Made by a program: the position numbers and the translations under genes | Source: a bacterium | GTDB lineage: Bacteria > Krumholzibacteriota > Krumholzibacteriia > LZORAL124-64-63 | Reading direction: 5' to 3' | Assembly (NCBI GenBank): GCA_018652925.1 | Contig: JABIBH010000116.1 | Coordinates: 1-5,218 of the forward strand | Length of the DNA: 5,218 nt | In this document: piece after piece, positions 1-5,213 of the stretch | Position numbering within the stretch: the first letter of the stretch is position 1 | Layout: each line of letters opens with the position of its first letter | Notes under the pieces: generated by a model | Seen by the model: only the letters and a program-made list of their open reading frames with translations | Told to the model about the DNA's origin: nothing | Databases searched by the model: none

Positions 1-675
1 CGCGATCGGGCAAAATTGTTGTCAGGTAAAACTGGTCCAATCAAAATGAAAGAACTGGCAACTCTGTTTATTGTAGTGAGCTGCCTTGCAATGCTTACCA
101 TCCAGGCATTTATACCGGAGTTACAACATATTTCGCGAAGTGCGATAATTCTTGTTGGTACGCTGATGTTCTTTATTCTGCGAATTCTTCGTGTCGATGA
201 TCTTGAAGAGATTCCTTGGAATATTGTGCTTCTTTTTGGTGGTGCAATGAGTCTTGGTTTTTGTCTATGGGAAACAGGCGCTGCACGATGGTTGGCAGTT
301 CAATGGCTTGGCGTAATTCAAAACGCACCGTGGTTCTGGTTTGTAATGGGACTTGCACTGCTGATGCTGATCATGACAAACCTGGTGATGAATGTTGCTG
401 CAGTTGCAATATTACTGCCTGTGGGATTAGTAATTGCCGAGTACTTGAATGTGTCGCCGGAGCTGGTTCTATTTTCATCTCTGGTGGTTGCAGGTATGCC
501 GTTCTTGTTCCTGATCGGTGCAGCTCCCAATGCGATTGCCTATGAGAGTAGCCAGTTTTCAGCAGGGGAATTTTTCAAGGCAGGTATTCCTGCATCGATT
601 ATTTTGCTTCTGGTTCTGATGGTTTTTGTACGCTGGATCTGGCCTTGGATGGGGATGCCTACATCAGCTTCCTAG
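1..675 (+). CDS. SLC13/DASS-family anion permease, C-terminal part (5' truncated)
   Basis: Inner-membrane carrier of the divalent anion:Na+ symporter (SLC13/DASS) type; members import sulfate, C4-dicarboxylates, citrate or related anions. The frame is open to the left edge, so the first base belongs to an internal codon and no true start is visible; about 224 residues remain of a family usually 450-600 long. The visible part is about six to seven hydrophobic segments. Family landmarks are the I-P-W-N-I-V-L-L-F-G-G block near nt 211-246, the N-x-A-A-x-A-I-L-L-P-V block at nt 391-423, and the substrate-site loop G-A-A-P-N-A-I-A-Y near nt 517-543. The serine and threonine of the usual second S-N-T sodium motif appear replaced (M-N-V, nt 388-396). 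It ends in TAG at 673-675, which overlaps the stop of the convergent kinase gene. The family call is fairly sure; the substrate is unknown. Confidence 0.85.
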   Translation, partial: RDRAKLLSGKTGPIKMKELATLFIVVSCLAMLTIQAFIPELQHISRSAIILVGTLMFFILRILRVDDLEEIPWNIVLLFGGAMSLGFCLWETGAARWLAVQWLGVIQNAPWFWFVMGLALLMLIMTNLVMNVAAVAILLPVGLVIAEYLNVSPELVLFSSLVVAGMPFLFLIGAAPNAIAYESSQFSAGEFFKAGIPASIILLLVLMVFVRWIWPWMGMPTSAS

Positions 676-2321
676 CTGTGAATCGGGAGCATTAATGTAA
701 ACGATGTTCCAACGCCAACTTCACTTTCCACACTGATATCGCCACCAAGTTTGTTCAAAATATTGTGTACAATGGACAGTCCCAGACCAGTGCCTTTGCC
801 AGGTGGTTTGCTGGTATAGAACAAATCAAAAATCTGATTCAAATTATCTTCTTCAATACCAATTCCGTTATCGGTGATAGTGATTGCAATGCGGGCACCT
901 TCGTCAGGGTCTTCGCAGAGTTCCGCCGATATTCCCAGTTCAGGAGAATCCGGAGCTTTCTCTTCAATTGCATCCAGAGCATTGCGAACCAGGTTGACCA
1001 GGACCTGTTCAAGCAGAGTTATATCGGTTTCAATGAGTGGCAGATCTTGTGTAAAATCTTTTGATATTGTTACGTCAATACGACGCAATTCCGGCCTCAT
1101 AAGAGCAATCAGTTCATCCAGGATATCTGTAACTTTAACTGATATTTTAGCACCTTTTGATTTTCTGGAAAACCCAAGCAAGCTGTGAGTAATCGATGCG
1201 CATCTCCTGGTTTGCAGCAACAGACTGTCAACTGCTTCTCGGAGTTCAGATCGTGATTCTGCATCAATTTCAGCATCGACAAGAGTCTCGTCTATAACTC
1301 CCGATATCATTTCAATAATTGCCAACGGATTGTTTATTTCATGTGCAACACCGGCTGCCATTTTACCGATTGCAGCAAGTCTTTCGGTTTGAATCAGATC
1401 TTCCTGCAGTTTTAATCGATTTGTTATGTCGCGACAAATTCCAGCAACTTCAACAATATGCCCGAACTGATCAGTAATTGTGGTCAATGAAAGGCTGCCA
1501 ATTACTTCACTGCCATCGCGTCTGAGTAATTTTATTTCAAAGCAGTTTGAGTGGCCACTACTGAATGCTTCTTTGAAAAGATCAACCATCTGTTGAGGAT
1601 CAACAGCAAGATCCTTTGCGTATTTTTCAGTTGCTTCAGCGTTGGTGTAACCAAGCGAGGCAACGGCACCGTTATTGATTGAAATAATTTTACCGGTCGG
1701 CTTGGTCAGGAATATTATGTCCTGACTGTTTTCCAAAACTCCTCGCAGGAAACTACGAGCTTCAGACAACTCTTCTTTTTGTTGAGACAGTGCGCGTTCA
1801 CTCGTGTGTAACTCGGTATGGTCTTCCACAAGTCCAATCAGGCCGATTATTTTATCATCGCGATCAATAGGAAACAGGGTTGCACTGAAGTAGTATCGGT
1901 CATCATTATCAAGAGGCAGTACACCATCAAATTGAACAGTTCTGCCAGTTTCCAAAACCTGTTTTTCCCGTTTATTTATTCGCCGTGCGACCGGGGCAGG
2001 GAACAGATCGAAATCAGTTTTACCAATAACATCCTGTTCGTTTTTCCCAAGAGTTTCCAGGCCGGTATTGTTCATCAACTGATAACTGAGCTGGTCGTCC
2101 TTGATATAAATACTCAGCGGAGCAAACTCAATGAAGTGCTCAAGTCTGGCGCGTGTGTCCGCAAGCTGACTCTCTGTTTCAGCTGACATCTGTTGGCAGT
2201 TGGCAGAAATTTCCAGCGCTTCCTGAATCAGCTCGCCAGACTGTCCTGCGTCACGGAGTTTACCGAGAGTGGCATCCAGATCTTGAAGACAGGTATTAAG
2301 TTTGTTGTTAGTCCTGTTCAT
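672..2321 (-). CDS. Soluble PAS-PAS sensor histidine kinase
   Basis: A 549-residue cytoplasmic histidine kinase that should autophosphorylate and pass the phosphate to a response regulator. Domain order: N-terminal helical, probably coiled-coil segment (about 1-60); first PAS (about 60-170); short coiled linker (170-190); second PAS (about 190-300, ending in the PAC-like G-I-C-R-D-I-T-N); HisKA dimerisation domain with phospho-acceptor H327 in V-A-H-E-I-N-N-P-L; and HATPase_c. In the ATPase, the N box is N-L-V-R-N-A-L-D-A-I (443-452, N447), the G1 box D-N-G-I-G-I (484-489), the F box around F498-F501, and the G2 box G-T-G-L-G-L (510-515). All catalytic motifs are intact. No signal peptide or membrane segment is seen, so the signal is probably intracellular (redox, ligand or a partner protein). 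The start ATG lies inside the end of the receiver gene (14-bp overlap), pointing to translational coupling. The kinase class resembles NtrB/DctB-type ATPase domains. The ligand is unknown. Confidence 0.95.
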   Translation of the reverse strand: MNRTNNKLNTCLQDLDATLGKLRDAGQSGELIQEALEISANCQQMSAETESQLADTRARLEHFIEFAPLSIYIKDDQLSYQLMNNTGLETLGKNEQDVIGKTDFDLFPAPVARRINKREKQVLETGRTVQFDGVLPLDNDDRYYFSATLFPIDRDDKIIGLIGLVEDHTELHTSERALSQQKEELSEARSFLRGVLENSQDIIFLTKPTGKIISINNGAVASLGYTNAEATEKYAKDLAVDPQQMVDLFKEAFSSGHSNCFEIKLLRRDGSEVIGSLSLTTITDQFGHIVEVAGICRDITNRLKLQEDLIQTERLAAIGKMAAGVAHEINNPLAIIEMISGVIDETLVDAEIDAESRSELREAVDSLLLQTRRCASITHSLLGFSRKSKGAKISVKVTDILDELIALMRPELRRIDVTISKDFTQDLPLIETDITLLEQVLVNLVRNALDAIEEKAPDSPELGISAELCEDPDEGARIAITITDNGIGIEEDNLNQIFDLFYTSKPPGKGTGLGLSIVHNILNKLGGDISVESEVGVGTSFTLMLPIHS

Positions 2322-2829
2322 ATTCTTCGCGTAGCTTGTTACTCGCTTCTAAAATATCGCGTGGGGTGGAGGCGTGTTCCATTACATCTTGCAGTTTTTC
2401 CTGGAATTGTTCTCTGAGTTTATTTCTACGCTGAACTCCAGCACCTTCAATAGCCTCTATAATAACCTCAAAATCACATGGCTTGGTCAGATATTTGAAC
2501 ACATCCAGCTTGCCTGCTTCAAGGGCTGTTTCTGTGTTGCCGTGACCTGTGAACATTATCGATTCAAGGAATGGTTGCAGAACATTCAGCTTTTCAATCA
2601 CCTCAACGCCATCCATATGCGGCATTTTCAGATCGACAATTGCGACATCAAAAGATTCTCTGGTGGCAATTGCCAAAGCCTCCGGGCCAGTGGTTGTTGT
2701 TACAACATGGTAGCCTCTTTTGAAGAGTCTCTTGGCCAGAAATGTGACCAGATCTTCTTCATCATCCACAATTAGAACTCGGAGTTTTCTTTCGTTGTCA
2801 CTCATTGCAAAATCTTTCGCTACAGCCAT
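2308..2829 (-). CDS. Response regulator: receiver domain with helical tail, no DNA-binding output
   Basis: A 173-residue protein with one CheY-like receiver (about 17-132) and a charged, helix-prone tail (133-173). Receiver residues are complete: acidic pocket D22/D23, phospho-acceptor D66 in V-D-L-K-M-P, switch T94 in F-T-G-H-G, aromatic Y113 and K116 in L-T-K-P. No helix-turn-helix, AAA+ or enzymatic output follows, so it probably acts by protein contact, for instance with the adjacent kinase or another regulator. The tail, rich in R, K, E and Q, could form a coiled coil. It is the first gene of the pair and overlaps the kinase by 14 bp. The start is uncertain: ATG at 2829 gives eight extra residues, while ATG at 2805 gives M-S-D-N-E-R, which is more typical for receivers. 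Neither has a strong Shine-Dalgarno. The possible promoter at 2848-2876 fits the 2805 start better, because it would leave a normal leader. Confidence 0.93.
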   Translation of the reverse strand: MAVAKDFAMSDNERKLRVLIVDDEEDLVTFLAKRLFKRGYHVVTTTTGPEALAIATRESFDVAIVDLKMPHMDGVEVIEKLNVLQPFLESIMFTGHGNTETALEAGKLDVFKYLTKPCDFEVIIEAIEGAGVQRRNKLREQFQEKLQDVMEHASTPRDILEASNKLREEYEQD

Positions 2830-2847
2830 TGGATATTGTTAGCTACA

Positions 2848-2876
2848 TTGATGAACTTAAAATGCAGTTCTGTCAA
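2848..2876 (-). promoter_or_regulatory. Possible sigma70-type promoter for the receiver/kinase pair
   Basis: On the minus strand there is a perfect -35 hexamer TTGACA (plus positions 2871-2876). A 17-bp spacer leads to CATCAA at 2848-2853, which matches the -10 consensus at only three of six positions. Transcription would begin near 2841, about 35 nt before the ATG at 2805. The -35 is striking but the -10 is poor, so the promoter may be weak, activator-dependent or accidental. Confidence 0.3.
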
Positions 2877-2887
2877 GTATTGGCATG

Positions 2888-2900
2888 AATAACTGTTATT
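2888..2900. repeat. Small perfect palindrome AATAAC-T-GTTATT between two genes
   Basis: This 6+1+6 bp inverted repeat lies directly after the radical SAM stop codon (2901-2903) and 11 bp upstream of the candidate -35 of the receiver/kinase pair. The one-base centre makes an RNA hairpin or terminator unlikely. It could be an operator. It is AT-rich and short, so chance remains possible. Confidence 0.3.
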
Positions 2901-3800
2901 TTACAATCCACGCAATCTTTCATCTTTCAACATCGATGGGTCTCTTTGGCTCAATATTTCATCTATCAGTTGCAACCCTTTTTCCCTGTCAGTTGGCAGG
3001 TTTAATCTCAACGGCAAATAGTTGCTTGCGTGGTTGGAATGAAATGCGCATCGAGTAAGTTCAGCTTTATCGATAATTGTTCGCAACTCATCAAGCATCT
3101 GCCATGGATCTGGAAGAGTAAATTCGCCCGCTAGTTGGGCCGCGTTCATGGGAGTCCCTGGAACAACTGTTGTAGTGAGTGCGCCAACAAAAGGAGGGTC
3201 CATTGCAGTCAGAATCTTTGCAGTTTCTGTTGCATGGATCTCAGACAACTCCGTTCCACCAACACCAAGCATCACAATTACTGAATGCCTGATTCCAGCT
3301 TCTTTCAATCTGTGCGCAGTCTCAACGGCCTGTTCAGCAGTTGATCCTTTGCAGATATTTTCCAACACCTGGTCGCTGCCACTTTCAACACCGTGGTAAA
3401 CAATGCCAAGTCCAAGATCTTTGAGTTGCTTTAGTTCATCAACAGACTTTTTCAGCACAGACCGTGCGTCACCGTAAATTCCAACTCTGCGAACAGTTGG
3501 AATGGAGGTACGGATTTCTTCTAGAATCTTACAAAGTTTGTTGGTTGAAAGTATTAGAGCATCGCCATCGCACAAAAACATTCTGCGTGGCTGATAACCG
3601 GAGTTTGCAATTTCATCGATGTCAGCTTTAACGGTTTCCCATGGCTTAACTTTGAACTTTTGATCGCCATCTGAATACATCGCGCAGTAAGTGCATTTGT
3701 TGTGACTGCACCCAACGGTGACTTGCAACAACATACTTTCAGCTTCGCTTGGTGGTCTAAATATGCGTCCGATATAATCCACTAGAATACACCAGTCCAT
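2901..3800 (-). CDS. Radical SAM protein of the GCSHNKCTYC (CX4CX2C) type
   Basis: A 299-residue radical SAM enzyme, expected to bind one [4Fe-4S] cluster and cleave S-adenosylmethionine; the substrate is unknown. The cluster cysteines are C31, C36 and C39 in V-G-C-S-H-N-K-C-T-Y-C, i.e. CX4CX2C spacing rather than the standard CX3CX2C. Other landmarks: R-I-F-R-P-P-S-E-A before the cluster loop (12-20), F-L-C-D-G-D (75-80, GGE-like strand), G-V-E-S-G-S-D (137-143, SAM-binding strand), G-T-P (215-217), and the C-terminal N-H-A-S-N-Y-L-P-L with L-P-T-D-R-E (256-273). These match a known group of single-domain radical SAM proteins of no firmly assigned function. There is no SPASM, B12-binding or TRAM domain. 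It follows the M29-like gene, which it overlaps by 19 bp. An alternative GTG start at 3782 shares one base with the upstream TAG (TAGTG) and gives M-D-Y-I-G-R-I-F, which looks closer to the family N-terminus. Neither start has a clear Shine-Dalgarno. Confidence 0.92.
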   Translation of the reverse strand: MDWCILVDYIGRIFRPPSEAESMLLQVTVGCSHNKCTYCAMYSDGDQKFKVKPWETVKADIDEIANSGYQPRRMFLCDGDALILSTNKLCKILEEIRTSIPTVRRVGIYGDARSVLKKSVDELKQLKDLGLGIVYHGVESGSDQVLENICKGSTAEQAVETAHRLKEAGIRHSVIVMLGVGGTELSEIHATETAKILTAMDPPFVGALTTTVVPGTPMNAAQLAGEFTLPDPWQMLDELRTIIDKAELTRCAFHSNHASNYLPLRLNLPTDREKGLQLIDEILSQRDPSMLKDERLRGL

Positions 3801-4918
3801 GCAAAGTTATTCATGATTTCTCTGTCACCAGAAGGAGAGTGGAATATCAACGATGCCAACACAATCTTTGATTGCATCTCTGGGATATAAACTCTATCGA
3901 TGTGTACCACTGCATCTGAACTAGAGAAATCAGCAGGGCCAACTGAGCCGCCAAAGTGATCGCTTCTGCCAAACGCAATATGAACGCCAAGCTTTTCATC
4001 TAGCAGAACTGAACCTGTTGGCTGTAACCCAAAGTCACCAAGTACGCCAAGACCAAGTTCAGATAGGTTAGCATAAGCTGGTTCATTTTTAATATATTCA
4101 GCTTCAAATTTGCTGTGAGGTCCATCGCTTAAAATCTCAACAGCTTTGTTTTGTTCAATTTTGTAGAGAACTACTTCATCGTCAAATTGAACTGGAAGTT
4201 CACCTGCGGTAAGGCTCTTTGCATCAAGGTTACCTTCATAAGGGACGACATAAGTTTCGCCAGATGGGAGATTGCCAGCGTTGCCATTGGTTGGGAAAAG
4301 TCCGCCCGATGCATGAGCAGGGTTGAATCGTAAATCGAGATTTAGTTTGTGAGTATTACCTGCTACTTCAAATAATACTGTTGCTGACTCTGCATCGTTT
4401 ACTAACTCTTTTAAGATTTCAACTCGTCTGTTTACTTCAGTATAATCGATTTGCAAAGCTGGAATCATACAGGATAAAAAGCCAGGCATTGTAGCTGCAC
4501 GCATATCGAAATCACGCACAGCAACTTTTAGTGGAGCAGTTGCGCTTAATTCTGTGGGAGCAAGAACCATGGAGTGATCCGTGAAAAGAGTGTTGAATGA
4601 AATTGCCTGTTGTCCTTCAAGCTCATCAACTGAATGCAATACTTTGTCGGCAGGTAGAGGCACGCAAAGTTCAGGCAAATCTGCATTGTTGCCACCTGCG
4701 TTATGATACCAAGCAAGAGTTATAGCATCTAGTCCTATCTCAGCTTTTGCTTCATTAAGCAGGAGAGCCCAGTTGGTTGCCATTTCACGACGAGCCTGCC
4801 AATCTGGATTGTCTGGAAGTTTTGCGTCTGGCAGATCCACAATTATTGCGAGTGCTGTATCGTTGTCACTTGGCTGAAAAACTCTTTGCACCAATTTTAC
4901 TAAATCTGAACTGTTCAT
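3782..4918 (-). CDS. M29-type (thermophilic aminopeptidase-like) metallohydrolase
   Basis: A 378-residue protein resembling peptidase family M29 (AmpS/aminopeptidase T), whose members are cytoplasmic two-metal exopeptidases. The C-terminal half carries the family's metal-site pattern: N-L-P-S-G-E with E221, S-E-L-G-L-G with E287, L-D-E-K (306-309), V-H-I-A-F-G with H313, F-G-G (322-324), and V-H-I-D with H339 and D341. Thus the five expected ligands seem present. The N-terminal half (about 1-180) is poorly conserved and I recognise no separate domain. The length is somewhat below the usual ~410 residues. No signal peptide or membrane segment is seen. The start at 4918 is well supported by AAAGGAG five bases upstream and by a promoter at 4944-4972. 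It is the first gene of a two-gene unit with the radical SAM gene. The ring-cleaving dioxygenase NicX belongs to the same superfamily, so a non-peptidase activity is possible. Confidence 0.85.
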   Translation of the reverse strand: MNSSDLVKLVQRVFQPSDNDTALAIIVDLPDAKLPDNPDWQARREMATNWALLLNEAKAEIGLDAITLAWYHNAGGNNADLPELCVPLPADKVLHSVDELEGQQAISFNTLFTDHSMVLAPTELSATAPLKVAVRDFDMRAATMPGFLSCMIPALQIDYTEVNRRVEILKELVNDAESATVLFEVAGNTHKLNLDLRFNPAHASGGLFPTNGNAGNLPSGETYVVPYEGNLDAKSLTAGELPVQFDDEVVLYKIEQNKAVEILSDGPHSKFEAEYIKNEPAYANLSELGLGVLGDFGLQPTGSVLLDEKLGVHIAFGRSDHFGGSVGPADFSSSDAVVHIDRVYIPEMQSKIVLASLIFHSPSGDREIMNNFAWTGVF

Positions 4919-4923
4919 TATTG

Positions 4924-4930
4924 CTCCTTT
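4924..4930 (-). promoter_or_regulatory. Strong ribosome binding site of the M29-like gene
   Basis: Minus-strand AAAGGAG is separated by five bases (CAATA) from the ATG at 4918. It is by far the best Shine-Dalgarno among the minus-strand genes here and fixes the start of the M29-like protein. Confidence 0.85.
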
Positions 4931-4943
4931 AAGTTGAGATTAC

Positions 4944-4972
4944 AATATACCATAAGCATGATTTTGGGGCAA
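4944..4972 (-). promoter_or_regulatory. Sigma70-like promoter for the M29/radical SAM operon
   Basis: On the minus strand, TTGCCC (plus 4967-4972, four of six -35 matches) is followed by exactly 17 bp and TATATT (4944-4949, five of six -10 matches), which is preceded by TGG, an extended -10. Transcription would start near 4937, giving a leader of about 19 nt that contains the AAAGGAG site. The spacing and gene position make this a credible promoter. Confidence 0.6.
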
Positions 4973-5026
4973 AGATTGGGGGATAAAAAGTCTAGCTGGG
5001 TTGAATTATGTTGGTAAATTGGAATG

Positions 5027-5043
5027 TTATGCAGACTGTATAA
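5027..5043. promoter_or_regulatory. Operator-like palindrome, site 1
   Basis: TTATGCAG-A-CTGTATAA is an 8+1+8 inverted repeat with one mismatch between arms. It is the same motif as sites 2 and 3. It ends 13 bp before the -35 of the plus-strand promoter and begins 54 bp upstream of the -35 of the minus-strand promoter. It could therefore influence both, or serve as an auxiliary site for looping. Confidence 0.65.
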
Positions 5044-5056
5044 GAAATAATAATAA

Positions 5057-5085
5057 TTGACTTTGATTTTCTAGTTTGGTAGAAT
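5057..5085 (+). promoter_or_regulatory. Strong sigma70-like promoter for the truncated plus-strand gene
   Basis: TTGACT (5057-5062, five of six -35 matches), a 17-bp spacer and TAGAAT (5080-5085, five of six -10 matches) form a near-consensus promoter. TGG directly before the -10 adds an extended -10 element. Initiation would fall near 5091-5093, leaving a leader of about 120 nt before the ATG at 5214. Palindromic site 1 lies just upstream and sites 2 and 3 lie inside the transcribed leader, a layout that suggests repression. Confidence 0.7.
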
Positions 5086-5125
5086 GCTTGAGGTTACAGG
5101 AATTAGAAAAATAGCGTGGGAGTTT

Positions 5126-5142
5126 TTATACAGACAGTAATT
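5126..5142. promoter_or_regulatory. Operator-like site 2, degraded right arm
   Basis: The left arm TTATACAG is identical to that of site 3. The right arm CAGTAATT keeps only four of eight bases of the expected CTGTATAA. Its centre lies 32 bp (about three helical turns) from the centre of site 3, so both sites would face the same side of the helix. It may be a weak site filled cooperatively. Confidence 0.45.
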
Positions 5143-5157
5143 GCTATGCTAAAGGGT

Positions 5158-5174
5158 TTATACAGTCTGTATAA
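5158..5174. promoter_or_regulatory. Operator-like palindrome, site 3 (perfect)
   Basis: TTATACAG-T-CTGTATAA is a perfect 8+1+8 bp inverted repeat. Its right arm overlaps a perfect TATAAT at 5170-5175, so a bound repressor would cover that hexamer. It lies 39 bp before the ATG of the truncated gene. The odd-length palindrome with short arms is typical of a dimeric helix-turn-helix regulator. I do not recognise the regulator. Confidence 0.7.
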
Positions 5175-5175
5175 T
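5170..5175 (+). promoter_or_regulatory. Possible second -10 box (TATAAT) inside site 3
   Basis: The hexamer is a perfect -10 match and is correctly oriented towards the gene at 5214. No acceptable -35 lies 16-18 bp upstream (TGCTAA at 5147-5152 matches two of six), and there is no TG extension. It could need an activator, or it may simply be a by-product of the palindrome. Confidence 0.3.
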
Positions 5176-5199
5176 AGTAGTTATGTGTAAAATTCAAAA

Positions 5200-5205
5200 A
5201 AGGAG
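5200..5205 (+). promoter_or_regulatory. Strong ribosome binding site of the truncated gene
   Basis: AAGGAG, preceded by more A residues, lies eight bases before ATG at 5214. Sequence and spacing are close to ideal and are the main evidence that a real gene begins at the window edge. Confidence 0.8.
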
Positions 5206-5213
5206 AAAAGATT

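Larger units (their letters stand above)
4919..5213. other. Divergent intergenic control region, AT-rich, no gene
   Basis: These 295 bp separate the minus-strand M29 gene from a plus-strand gene that starts at 5214. The region holds two divergent promoters, three related 17-bp palindromic sites, and a plus-strand leader of about 120 nt. Only very short reading frames occur, without ribosome binding sites. A short run of AAT-like triplets lies at 5045-5056, just before the plus-strand -35. No terminator, riboswitch or tRNA was recognised. Confidence 0.8.

Noticed and set aside
600..720. Possible bidirectional terminator between the permease and the kinase gene
   Set aside because: No GC-rich stem followed by a T run is visible on either strand; imperfect repeats near 631-645 are part of the permease coding sequence.
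765..2186. Several open frames of about 100-120 codons on the plus strand opposite the kinase gene
   Set aside because: They lie antisense to a clear, motif-complete coding region, lack ribosome binding sites and show no recognisable domains; they are frame shadows.
2374..2775. A 133-codon plus-strand frame opposite the receiver gene
   Set aside because: The minus strand encodes a complete receiver domain with all catalytic residues, and the antisense product shows no family features.
2888..2900. The palindrome after the radical SAM stop as an intrinsic terminator
   Set aside because: The stem is six AT-rich pairs with a one-base centre and no following T run, so it cannot form a stable terminator hairpin.
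5084..5140. An 18-codon reading frame beginning at an ATG in the plus-strand -10 box
   Set aside because: Its start codon overlaps the promoter hexamer, so it would not be on the transcript from that promoter, and it has no ribosome binding site.
5027..5174. The palindromes as LexA/SOS boxes
   Set aside because: SOS boxes are CTGT-N8-ACAG; here the half-sites are in the opposite arrangement, ACAG-N-CTGT, with a one-base centre.
5146..5190. A 14-codon reading frame in the plus-strand leader that spans palindrome site 3
   Set aside because: It has no Shine-Dalgarno and no run of regulatory codons typical of an attenuator peptide; its overlap with the palindrome looks accidental.
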